DNA from: Hyphomicrobium sp.
Lineage (GTDB): Bacteria; Pseudomonadota; Alphaproteobacteria; Rhizobiales; Hyphomicrobiaceae
Assembly (NCBI GenBank): GCA_030609245.1
Contig: JAUWCP010000031.1
Coordinates: forward strand, 1-15,592
Length of the DNA: 15,592 nucleotides
Reading direction: 5' to 3'
Below the pieces are notes generated by a model. The model saw only the letters and a program-made list of their open reading frames with translations, was not told the origin of the DNA and ran no database searches. This document shows positions 1 through 6,693 of this stretch, piece after piece (position 1 is the stretch's first letter; each line of letters starts with the position of its first letter). The position numbers were made by a program, and so were the translations under genes.

Positions 1-116
1 GTCAGAGCTCCTTTGCCGACGCATCTTAGTGCAGGAAACGTTCGTAGCATGGTGAGCAGCGCGCGACAGAGGTGGCGCCCATTCACAGTAAACGTTGAGG
101 TGGTTGGTATATCGTT

Positions 117-536
117 TCAGGGTACGGACTTAACTAATCCGTCGGCGATTCTGGCGCCTTCCGCAAGGAATCGGTTGATGGCGTTCTGGGCCGAGGGGCT
201 GCAAGTATTATAGGTGCGGCTGTAGCTGCGGTAGCCGCGGTTGAAACTGCGCGTCAGGCGCGCGCGACGCAGCGCCGTGTAGCCTTCAGCCTTCACAATG
301 TCTTGCATGCTCTGGCGCCATAACTGATCCTCATCCGCTCCACACAGCTCGCGCAGATAGTGAACGGACCCAAGGATCTCGGAGAGACGAAAGAGTTTTT
401 CGTCGTAGGGTTTGCTGTCCGATTGAGCCGCATGTGCCGTCGACATCGCAGCCAGTAGTGCATACGCGACGAGTGCAAGAGCACCGGCCTTCGACAGCAC
501 GGCAGGCTTTTCGATCCTGGAATAATCGTTCGTCAT
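117..536 (-). CDS. TIGR02301 family exported protein (alphaproteobacterial, unknown function)
   Basis: The function is unknown. The protein resembles the TIGR02301 family, a set of small putatively secreted proteins restricted to Alphaproteobacteria. With the ATG at 534-536 it has 139 residues. It starts with a short charged stretch and a hydrophobic segment (about residues 14-36) ending in AHA-AQ, a good signal peptidase I site, so a periplasmic location is inferred. The mature part has the family pattern: PYDEKLFRLSEILGSVHYLR, then LCG, QLWR, an arginine-rich FNRGYRSYSRTY helix and a single late Cys (NTCSP). Two cysteines in the mature part could form a disulfide. The frame is also open from ATGs at 546-548 and 552-554. 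None of the starts has a clear Shine-Dalgarno sequence, so the start is uncertain. It is transcribed divergently from the SRAP gene. The family call comes from recalled motif similarity, not a search. Confidence 0.8.
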   Translation of the reverse strand: MTNDYSRIEKPAVLSKAGALALVAYALLAAMSTAHAAQSDSKPYDEKLFRLSEILGSVHYLRELCGADEDQLWRQSMQDIVKAEGYTALRRARLTRSFNRGYRSYSRTYNTCSPSAQNAINRFLAEGARIADGLVKSVP

Positions 537-564
537 GGCTGCTAACATTAACATGGATTCTGGC

Positions 565-579
565 GTTCGCGCGGCGTAC
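565..579. promoter_or_regulatory. LexA-box-like site (GTTC-N7-GTAC)
   Basis: The 15 bases read GTTC, seven bases, GTAC. The known alphaproteobacterial LexA operator is the direct repeat GTTC-N7-GTTC, so this site has one mismatch. It lies in the 84-bp divergent region, 41 bp before the SRAP start codon, where a repressor could act on either gene. Short sites like this can occur by chance, so the call is tentative. Confidence 0.3.
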
Positions 580-620
580 CCACTTCTCTCAACGGTCCAG
601 CGAAGCTACCCTGCGTCACC

Positions 621-1304
621 ATGTGCTCGCGCTACAGTCTCACCTCGCCGCCCGAAGCCGTACGCGCCTACTTTCGCTACGACAACGAGGCGGTGTTCCC
701 TCCCCGCTACAACATTGCGCCATCGCAGCCTGTCGCCATCGTGCGCGACACCCACAACGGCGGCCGCGAGCTGGCGCTCGTGCGCTGGGGGCTCATCCCC
801 TCGTGGGTCAAAGACCCCCGCGAATTCAGGATGATGATCAACGCCCGTTCGGAAACCGCTGCTGAGAAACCTTCCTTCCGCGCGGCCATGTGTCACCGGC
901 GCTGCCTGGTCCCGACCGACGGCTTTTACGAGTGGACGGGTGCTGCGGGCGCCAAACGGCCGCATCTGGTGCGTCTGCGCGAGTGTGGGCCCATGGGCAT
1001 GGCAGGCATTTACGAGCATTGGCAGGGCGCGGACGGCAGCGAGATGGAATCTATGGCTATCCTCACCACGGCGGCGAACCAGTCCATGTCTAATCTGCAC
1101 GACCGTATGCCGGTCATCATCGCGCCGGAGCACTTCGATGCCTGGCTCGATTGCAGCTCGGGATCTGCTGAACTCATCCTTGCCCTGCTGCACGCGCCGC
1201 CGGAGGACCTTCTGCAGATTGTGGAGGTGAGCCGCAAGCTCAACAATCCACGCAATGAGGGACCTGAAGTGCAGGAACCCGTCTCCAACCCGCCGGTGAT
1301 TTGA
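621..1304 (+). CDS. SRAP domain protein (SOS response-associated peptidase, HMCES/YedK family)
   Basis: This 227-residue protein is a full-length SRAP protein. The family protects abasic sites in single-stranded DNA by forming a thiazolidine DNA-protein crosslink through Cys2 after removal of Met1. The key residues are present: Cys2 (MCSRYS), Asn74 (INARSET), Glu104 (FYEW) and His160 (LHDRMPV). The positions nearly match Cys2, Asn75, Glu105 and His160 of E. coli YedK. Other family signatures are YNIAPSQ at 30-36 and RWGLIPSW at 55-62. The start is fixed by the need for Cys at position 2, although no strong ribosome binding site is visible. The gene is divergent from the TIGR02301 gene and has a LexA-box-like site upstream. 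It converges with the FAD dehydrogenase gene 27 bp downstream. The protein acts in the cytoplasm on DNA. Confidence 0.95.
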   Translation: MCSRYSLTSPPEAVRAYFRYDNEAVFPPRYNIAPSQPVAIVRDTHNGGRELALVRWGLIPSWVKDPREFRMMINARSETAAEKPSFRAAMCHRRCLVPTDGFYEWTGAAGAKRPHLVRLRECGPMGMAGIYEHWQGADGSEMESMAILTTAANQSMSNLHDRMPVIIAPEHFDAWLDCSSGSAELILALLHAPPEDLLQIVEVSRKLNNPRNEGPEVQEPVSNPPVI

Positions 1305-1331
1305 GCAGATTGGGGGCTTCAACTAAGTGCC

Positions 1332-2774
1332 CTAAAGCAGTTTTCCTGGGTTCAGGATGCCTTTTGGGTCGAGCGCGGACTTCAAGGCGCGCATGATCTC
1401 AAGCTCAACCGGACTTTTAAATTTTTCCAAGTCGCCGCGCTTCATGCGCCCAATACCGTGCTCGGCAGAGATCGAGCCGTCCATTCTTGTGACAAGCCCG
1501 TGCACTGCCGTCGACATGCGATCCCACAGCGCGAGATAGCGCGCTTTCTCCATGTGGGGCGGCTGCGTGACGTTGTAGTGCACGTTACCGTCACCGAAGT
1601 GTCCGAACACGACGGGGCGAGCGCCGGGGGAAACCGCCTCGACGACGGCTGCCGCGCGCTTCAGAAATTCCGGTATGAGGGGCACCGGCACTGAGATGTC
1701 GTGTTTTATGCTGCCGCCTTCGGGTTTCTGCGCTTCTGACGCCGTCTCGCGCAGACGCCACAAGGCGTTGGCCTGTGCCAGTGAACTGGCAATGACTGCA
1801 TCGGTGACGAGGCCCTTTTGGGTTGCTTCCGTGAGCAGTCGTTCCAAGGTCGCCGCCGCCGTCCCGTCCGCCTCGGCTCCGGAAACTTCGATGAGCACGT
1901 ACCAGGGCGATTTGCCTTGCAAGGGCAGCTTGGTGTCGGGAATGTGCCGCAGCACGAGTTCGATGGCGAAGCGGCTCATGAATTCAAACGCCGTCAGCCT
2001 GGAGTGCGCGCGTTCCTCAGCCAGCCCGAACAGCCCGAGCGCAGATGCTATTTCGGGTAGCGCCACGAATGCGGTGGCCTTCTCCGCCGGCTTGGGAAAA
2101 AGCTTTAGCGCTGCTGCCGTAATGATGCCGAGCGTCCCCTCCGAGCCGATAAAAAGATCTCTCAAGTCGTAGCCCGTGTTGTCCTTCTTCAAGGTCTTGA
2201 GACCATTCCAAATGCGCCCGTCCGCCAGGACCACTTCCAGTCCGAGAGCGAGGTTGCGGGCATTGCCATAGGCCAACACATCAACACCGCCTGCATTGGT
2301 AGCCAGGACGCCGCCAATTTGGCAGCTGCCCTCCGAGGGCAGGCTCAAAGGGAATAGCCGTCCGCGCTTGTCTGCCGCGGCATGGACCTCAGCGAGCGTC
2401 ACGCCGGCTTCAGCGATCATGGCGGTACTGGCGAAATCGATCGCGCGAATGCTTTTCAGACGTGAGACGGAAAGAACGATCTCGGCACCCGTCTCCGAAG
2501 GAATCTGCCCACCGACCAGCCCTGTGTTGCCAGCTTGCGGTACGACGCCGACGCCGGCCTCGTGTGCTGTTTTCATAATTAGCGCGACCTGCTCGGTCGT
2601 GCCTGGGCGTAGCACCAGCGCAGCCCGGCCAACATAGCGATCTCGCCACTCCCGCAGGTAGGGAAGCTGCTGCTCAGGGTCCGACAGGGCATGCTCGCGT
2701 CCTACGATGTCAGAGAAGCGTTTCAAGACATCGGAGGGAACCGGGCGGGTGACAGGACGCTGCATCATGTCCAT
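1332..2774 (-). CDS. FAD-binding D-2-hydroxyacid dehydrogenase (D-2-hydroxyglutarate dehydrogenase type)
   Basis: This 480-residue flavoprotein belongs to the VAO/GlcD family and probably oxidises a D-2-hydroxyacid such as D-2-hydroxyglutarate or D-lactate. The N-terminal half is the FAD domain: PGTTEQV near 57-63, the pyrophosphate loop PQAGNTGLVGGQIP at 79-92, GGVLATNAGG at 154-163 and GSEGTLGI at 210-217. The C-terminal half has the substrate/metal site: LWRLRETASE near 337-346, KHDISVP at 357-363, His391 and His398 in GHFGDGNVHYN, and Glu437-His438 in SAEHGIG. The His-x6-His plus Glu set matches the zinc site of human D2HGDH. It ends with the typical LDPKGILNPGKL. Length is normal for single-subunit members. 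ATGs at codons 1, 3 and 4 are all possible starts. The exact substrate cannot be read from sequence. It is transcribed alone, towards the SRAP gene. Confidence 0.9.
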   Translation of the reverse strand: MDMMQRPVTRPVPSDVLKRFSDIVGREHALSDPEQQLPYLREWRDRYVGRAALVLRPGTTEQVALIMKTAHEAGVGVVPQAGNTGLVGGQIPSETGAEIVLSVSRLKSIRAIDFASTAMIAEAGVTLAEVHAAADKRGRLFPLSLPSEGSCQIGGVLATNAGGVDVLAYGNARNLALGLEVVLADGRIWNGLKTLKKDNTGYDLRDLFIGSEGTLGIITAAALKLFPKPAEKATAFVALPEIASALGLFGLAEERAHSRLTAFEFMSRFAIELVLRHIPDTKLPLQGKSPWYVLIEVSGAEADGTAAATLERLLTEATQKGLVTDAVIASSLAQANALWRLRETASEAQKPEGGSIKHDISVPVPLIPEFLKRAAAVVEAVSPGARPVVFGHFGDGNVHYNVTQPPHMEKARYLALWDRMSTAVHGLVTRMDGSISAEHGIGRMKRGDLEKFKSPVELEIMRALKSALDPKGILNPGKLL

Positions 2775-2786
2775 CTACCGATGAGC

Positions 2787-2817
2787 GCGCCGGTAGGCAA
2801 ACCCATAGGGCCGGCGC
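2787..2817 (-). other. Hairpin in the probable leader of the FAD dehydrogenase gene
   Basis: A 7-bp perfect stem, GCGCCGG at 2787-2793 with CCGGCGC at 2811-2817, encloses a 17-nt loop just upstream of the FAD dehydrogenase start. There is no T-run on either side, so it is not a standard terminator. It could be a leader structure or an operator, or simply a result of G+C-rich sequence. Confidence 0.25.
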
Positions 2818-2830
2818 CGTTGCGAAAGTG

Positions 2831-2846
2831 TTGCACGATTGCACGA
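2831..2846. repeat. Tandem direct repeat of TTGCACGA
   Basis: Two perfect, adjacent copies of the octamer TTGCACGA lie at 2831-2838 and 2839-2846. They sit in the divergent region between the FAD dehydrogenase (start 2774) and the small ORF (start 2933). Direct repeats of this spacing can be regulator sites, but no known operator is recognised here. Confidence 0.4.
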
Positions 2847-2872
2847 CGCATTATGAAACTGCCCTGAAAGCT

Positions 2873-2900
2873 TTGCGGCGCTTAGGGGCTACCTTATAGA
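2873..2900 (+). promoter_or_regulatory. Putative sigma-70 promoter of the small exported peptide gene
   Basis: A -35-like TTGCGG at 2873-2878 and a -10-like TATAGA at 2895-2900 are separated by 16 bp. Transcription would start near 2907, giving a leader of about 25 nt that contains the GAGGGAG ribosome binding site at 2921-2927. Both hexamers are imperfect, so this is a candidate only. Confidence 0.35.
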
Positions 2901-2932
2901 TAAATCGCGTGTTTTTGCACGAGGGAGCTCCA

Positions 2933-3100
2933 TTGCAGCGGATCGTCGCCAGTTTCACTTTGGCTAGCCTGTCTTTGATGGCGGCTTATGCGATCTTAGC
3001 AACTTGGCCGCCTAAGCTCGCGAAGGCTGACAATGCCGCGTTGACCGCTGCGGCGTCTAAGGACGCACACGCCAATGTTCGCGCCGGCTCGGCGGATTGA
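2933..3100 (+). CDS. Small hypothetical membrane or secreted protein, probable TTG start
   Basis: I do not recognise this 55-residue protein. With the TTG start at 2933-2935 it follows GAGGGAG (2921-2927) at a spacing of 5 nt, much better than the in-frame GTG at 2909, which has no ribosome binding site. The N-terminus is Arg followed by a hydrophobic segment of about 22 residues (IVASFTLASLSLMAAYAILA). A Pro-Pro-Lys turn and a short Ala-rich hydrophilic tail (about 25 residues) follow. It could be a single-pass membrane peptide or a secreted peptide cleaved near KADN. A candidate promoter precedes it. It ends 26 bp from the stop of the convergent Sua5 gene. Evidence for expression is the promoter/ribosome-binding-site/hydrophobic-segment combination only. 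Confidence 0.5.
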   Translation: MQRIVASFTLASLSLMAAYAILATWPPKLAKADNAALTAAASKDAHANVRAGSAD

Positions 3101-3126
3101 CGCATTTCGCATCTCATTTTCTCTCC

Positions 3127-4083
3127 TCATGACCGTGGTGCCGCGGCGCGGCGTAGCCGGTCATTGATTGCTTCGCCCAACCCGTGCTCGGGGATCGGCA
3201 TGACGGCAATTCTATCGGTGCCTGTCTGATCGAGGGCGCGCAGCGCGGCAAAGAAGTTGGCCGCTGCTTCGACGAGGTCGCCTGTCGCACTGAGATTGAA
3301 CATGGGGCCGGTGGTGGCCGGTACGTCGGATCCAAACGCAAGCAACGCTTCCCCTTCGTGCACGTCAATTGCGCCGAGCCGGACTCTTGCCTCCGGCGCG
3401 TAGTGGCTTGGGAGTTGACCTGGCGACTGCGGCCTGTCGCCGGTCTCCGCAGCGCGGCTGATAGATTGGCCCAGCACGGACTCGATCGTCTCGGCAGGCA
3501 CGGCGCCGGTGCGCAACAAGACAGGCGCTTCGCCCGTGGCGTCGATGATGGTGGATTCCAGCCCATGCGCTGTCGGGCCGCCATCGAGGATGAGCCCGAC
3601 GCGCTCGCCGAGGTCGATCTTCACATGCTCTGCTTGCGTCGGGCTCACGCGTCCTGACCTGTTGGCGGAGGGCGCGGCGAGGGGCCGGCCGGCGGCTTTG
3701 AGCAGAGCTTGCGCAATGGGATGATCGGGTACGCGAATAGCAATCGTCTCAAGCCCGGCGGACGTGAGATCGCAGAGATCGGACTCGGCTCGCCGTCTCA
3801 GTACCAACGTCAGCGGCCCCGGCCAAAACGCCTCGGCAAGGCGTAGCCCGAGCGGTGTGAATTCGGCGTGGGTCTTCGCGTTGGCGATGTCGGCTACATG
3901 CACGATTAAAGGATTGAATCGTGGTCGCCCCTTTGCTTCGAAAATTGCGGCCACCGCCTTGCCATTGGTCGCATCGCCGCCGAGGCCGTAGACGGTCTCG
4001 GTGGGAAAGGCGACGAGCTGCCCCTCGCGCACATGCTCGGCGGCGACGCGGATCGCCCCGTCGGTTGCCTTCACAATGGCCAT
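3127..4083 (-). CDS. L-threonylcarbamoyladenylate synthase (Sua5/YwlC type)
   Basis: The enzyme makes threonylcarbamoyl-AMP from threonine, bicarbonate and ATP, the first step of the t6A37 modification of ANN-decoding tRNAs. The 318-residue product has the YrdC-like domain at about 8-195: AFPTETVYGLGGDA at 25-38, KGRPRFNPL at 51-59, FWPGPLTLVL at 86-95, AIRVPDHP at 115-122, PSANRSG at 138-144, and the GLESTIID strand. It then has the linker PQSPGQLPSHYAP (218-230) and a C-terminal Sua5 domain of about 85 residues. This makes it the long Sua5 form rather than the short TsaC form. I place the start at the ATG at 4081-4083 because family members begin about here. The frame is open 11 codons further to an ATG at 4114-4116. 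The gene is divergent from the unknown exported protein gene. Confidence 0.93.
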   Translation of the reverse strand: MAIVKATDGAIRVAAEHVREGQLVAFPTETVYGLGGDATNGKAVAAIFEAKGRPRFNPLIVHVADIANAKTHAEFTPLGLRLAEAFWPGPLTLVLRRRAESDLCDLTSAGLETIAIRVPDHPIAQALLKAAGRPLAAPSANRSGRVSPTQAEHVKIDLGERVGLILDGGPTAHGLESTIIDATGEAPVLLRTGAVPAETIESVLGQSISRAAETGDRPQSPGQLPSHYAPEARVRLGAIDVHEGEALLAFGSDVPATTGPMFNLSATGDLVEAAANFFAALRALDQTGTDRIAVMPIPEHGLGEAINDRLRRAAAPRS

Positions 4084-4190
4084 GCTCTTTGTGGACGCCT
4101 CATACGATTGCCTCATCTGTCATAGCCGCTTGGGCTGAATTCTGTCCAAAGAGTGTGTAGGCTCCTCCCGCAAACATGGAAAATGGAAGT

Positions 4191-5711
4191 ATGCCGCTGA
4201 TTGCCGCAATTGGATCTGCCGCCGTTCGCAGCGCGTTTGCTGCGGCGCTGTTAGCTGCTTCCATCCCCGTTGCGCAAGCGAACTGGTTTTTGAAGATAAC
4301 GCGTGAGGCGGGCGAAGCGGGGACCAAAACCGCTAGGTCTGGCGTCGCTGTGCTCGATCGCGCTGCCGCTCACATCAAGGCGCTTCCCCCAACCGCCAAG
4401 GGTGCAACGTTGGCGGCGCATGCAACTCCGGAGGGACACTGGAAATTCGTCAATCGCAACGGAGATGTGTTTACCGCCGGCACGCCCGATGAGCTCAAAC
4501 GCGCGGTGCCAACGCTGCTGCCGGAGATAGCTAGCGACACCAAGCTGACAATCTATCTCACCGAAGACACCGTCTTTGGTGAACGCGCCATCTTGAAGGC
4601 ACTACCGGGCGACGCAACGCTGCATGTCATGGTTGGCAGGGATAGCTTTCCCTTGGTGCGCCGTGTCGGATCGGCCGGCGACAAGTTCTTCGCCGAGGTG
4701 CGCGCCAATCTCATTGTTGAGCTTACCGACCAAAAGCTCTTCAACGAGGCAATTGCGCAGCTGGAGCGCCCCTTGAACCGGTCGAGCATTCGCACCCTGT
4801 CCCTTAAGCCCGGCGGCCCTCAAACGCTCTCGTCCGCCCCACGCCTGGAGGCTGGAACCAAAAACGCGCTCGTCGATTCCATCGATCCAGCCAAGCTCGA
4901 CGATGCGGTGCGATCGGTGCGCGGTCAGACGGTCCTTGTGACCGGCCGTGTCGAAGACAACCTTCTTTTCTTCCGCCCGGAGAACGGGCCGGAGCAGAGT
5001 CTCAAGGTGCTCGACGTGATCCGCGCTGCCGAGAATGCCGACGTCAATCTTGTCATTCTGCATTCGCAAGCGCCGCGTCAGCCAGGTGGGCGCAATTGGC
5101 TCTGGCAGCGCATTTCCGTTGACGGGCTCGATGCTGCCGTGAAGCGGGCGACGCTTGGCGACTTCCTGGATGGGCTTGCCGCAAGCCGCGGGCAGTTCAC
5201 TGTCACCGCGGCTCGCGAAGGCAGCGGCCGTGTCATCGTGCGCGCAATGCCAGCCGGCTCGGCAGCGCAGCCGATCACCGGCGTGGTGGGCGAATGGCTG
5301 AGCGTGGCAACCTCGCAGATCACCGGCAACGTCATCGTCGATGCGGTGGATGTGTACGCCCGCGATGAGGCGCGCCAGAGGGAGCTTGATCGCCGCATAA
5401 TTCCCTGGATCCCATGGAACTATCAGGCTGCCTATCTTGGCGGCCTCTTGGCGGGCCTCATCGGTTGGTCCGTCACGCGCGATTGGTGGAGGCACATTTG
5501 GCCGGCAGAGCAGCGCGAGGAATATCGCGGGGTGGCGGGCTACCGGGCCGCGCAAACTGTGCGCTTTCTGGCCTACTTCGTCATCTTCCTGCCAATTGTA
5601 GGTGTCCCCGCGCTGACCGTCTCGCTGCTCCGATACGCCTGGAGGATTTTGATGCTGCCACTGCGGTTCTTCCGTAAGCATACCCAGGGCGTGGAACCGA
5701 AGGCAGGATGA
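4191..5711 (+). CDS. Unrecognised exported protein with two C-terminal membrane helices
   Basis: I do not recognise the family. The start at 4191 follows GGAAAA (4178-4183) at 7 nt and gives 506 residues; an in-frame ATG at 4176 would add five. A signal peptide is likely (hydrophobic AFAAALLAASIPVAQA, cleavage near AQA-NW at about residue 31). The next about 375 residues look soluble and alpha/beta. They include two strand-like stretches, one near ATLHVMVGRDSFPLVRR and one near ADVNLVILHSQAPRQPGGRN, and a Lys/Asp-rich region. Two hydrophobic segments follow, at about 411-428 (YLGGLLAGLIGWSV) and 457-480 (FLAYFVIFLPIVGVPAL), separated by a Trp-rich charged loop, and the tail is basic. A large periplasmic domain anchored by a C-terminal hairpin is inferred. 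The HSDL2-like dehydrogenase gene begins only 12 bp downstream, which suggests co-transcription. Confidence 0.85.
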   Translation: MPLIAAIGSAAVRSAFAAALLAASIPVAQANWFLKITREAGEAGTKTARSGVAVLDRAAAHIKALPPTAKGATLAAHATPEGHWKFVNRNGDVFTAGTPDELKRAVPTLLPEIASDTKLTIYLTEDTVFGERAILKALPGDATLHVMVGRDSFPLVRRVGSAGDKFFAEVRANLIVELTDQKLFNEAIAQLERPLNRSSIRTLSLKPGGPQTLSSAPRLEAGTKNALVDSIDPAKLDDAVRSVRGQTVLVTGRVEDNLLFFRPENGPEQSLKVLDVIRAAENADVNLVILHSQAPRQPGGRNWLWQRISVDGLDAAVKRATLGDFLDGLAASRGQFTVTAAREGSGRVIVRAMPAGSAAQPITGVVGEWLSVATSQITGNVIVDAVDVYARDEARQRELDRRIIPWIPWNYQAAYLGGLLAGLIGWSVTRDWWRHIWPAEQREEYRGVAGYRAAQTVRFLAYFVIFLPIVGVPALTVSLLRYAWRILMLPLRFFRKHTQGVEPKAG

Positions 5712-5723
5712 GCGGCGGCTTCG

Positions 5724-6617
5724 ATGGCGGAACTAAAGGGAAAGACACTTTTCATCACCGGAGCGAGCCGCGGCATCGGGCTTGCCATTGCGCTACGCGC
5801 CGCCCGAGATGGTGCTAACATCGCCATCGCGGCCAAGACGCAAGAACCTCACCCCAAGCTTGAAGGCACGATTGAGACAGCCGCGCAGCAAGTTGAGCAA
5901 GCTGGCGGCCGCGCGTTGGCACTCGCTTGCGACATTCGTTTCGAAGACCAGGTGCAAGACGCTGTCGCAAGAACGGTGAAGACATTTGGCGGCATCGATA
6001 TCTGCGTGAACAATGCAAGTGCGCTGTCATTGAGCACCATTGAGGAGACGACCCTCAAACGCTTCGATCTTATGCTCGGCGTCAACACACGCGGCGCGTT
6101 CCTCGTCACCAAGGCCTGCTTGCCGTTTCTCAGGCAGGCGTCGAACCCGCACGTTCTCATGCTCTCGCCCCCGCTCGACCTCGCACCGAAATGGTTCGCC
6201 GGGCATGTGGCCTATTCCATTGCCAAGTACGGCATGAGCTTGTGCGTTCTGGGATTTGCAGAGGAGCTGAAAGAGGACGGCATTGCGGTCAACGCGTTGT
6301 GGCCGCGCACGACGATTGCCACGGCCGCAATCAAAAACATTTTGGGCGGCGAGAAAGTCATGCGCATGAGCCGCACGAAGGACATCGTGGCGGACGCCGC
6401 GCATCTCGTCCTCCGGCAGCCGGCAAACTCCTTCACTGGAAATTTTCTGATTGACGACACGGTTTTGCACGAGATGGGCGGTGTGACCAACTTCTCCCAA
6501 TACAGCGTCGACCCGGCGATGCCGTTAGCGCCCGACTTTTTTGTGCCCGAGAATTGCCCGCCGCCGCCGGGTGTGACCATTGCGCCCATTTCTGACCTGT
6601 CCGACCTAAAAAGCTGA
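5724..6617 (+). CDS. HSDL2-like short-chain dehydrogenase/reductase
   Basis: A 297-residue NAD(P)-dependent oxidoreductase of the classical SDR fold. It has the cofactor loop TGASRGIG at 12-19, NNAS at 96-99, and the catalytic tetrad Asn121 (VNTRGAF), Ser148 (LSPPLDL), Tyr164 and Lys168 (YSIAKYGMS). From memory it closely matches the SDR part of animal HSDL2: AAKTQEPHPKLEGTI, LSPPLDLAPKWF, INALWP-type and SFTGNFLIDD stretches are shared. It lacks the C-terminal SCP2 sterol-carrier domain of that protein. HSDL2 itself is linked to lipid metabolism, but its substrate is not settled, so the substrate here is unknown. The C-terminal about 50 residues after GNFLIDD are longer than a minimal SDR and Pro-rich. 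It follows the unknown exported protein gene by 12 bp and precedes the HDAC-like gene by 76 bp. Confidence 0.93.
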   Translation: MAELKGKTLFITGASRGIGLAIALRAARDGANIAIAAKTQEPHPKLEGTIETAAQQVEQAGGRALALACDIRFEDQVQDAVARTVKTFGGIDICVNNASALSLSTIEETTLKRFDLMLGVNTRGAFLVTKACLPFLRQASNPHVLMLSPPLDLAPKWFAGHVAYSIAKYGMSLCVLGFAEELKEDGIAVNALWPRTTIATAAIKNILGGEKVMRMSRTKDIVADAAHLVLRQPANSFTGNFLIDDTVLHEMGGVTNFSQYSVDPAMPLAPDFFVPENCPPPPGVTIAPISDLSDLKS

Positions 6618-6651
6618 AGCCCTGGTCCTTTCGGCAGATCGCGCTAACATG

Positions 6652-6667
6652 ACGGCGAATTCGCCGT
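6652..6667. promoter_or_regulatory. 16-bp perfect palindrome upstream of the HDAC-like gene
   Basis: ACGGCGAATTCGCCGT is a perfect 16-bp inverted repeat with no central gap. It is centred about 34 bp before the HDAC-like start codon and about 42 bp after the dehydrogenase stop. A -10-like AATAAT lies at 6680-6685, so the palindrome would cover the -35 region, as expected of an operator. No T-run follows, which argues against a terminator. The regulator is unknown. Confidence 0.45.
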
Positions 6668-6693
6668 GAACGTTGGCAGAATAATCCCCCACT

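Noticed and set aside
1..116. Open frame at 13-213 on the plus strand
   Set aside because: It overlaps the end of the TIGR02301 gene on the other strand, has no ribosome binding site and shows no recognised motif.
606..1322. Long open frame on the minus strand across the SRAP gene
   Set aside because: It is antisense to a gene with every SRAP catalytic residue, and its translation is His/Arg-rich without family motifs, so it is a G+C-rich shadow frame.
4602..5681. A 359-codon minus-strand open frame inside the exported protein gene
   Set aside because: The plus-strand frame has a signal peptide and membrane helices and is followed closely by the SDR. The antisense product is charged, low in structure and lacks motifs. 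It is most likely a codon-bias shadow.
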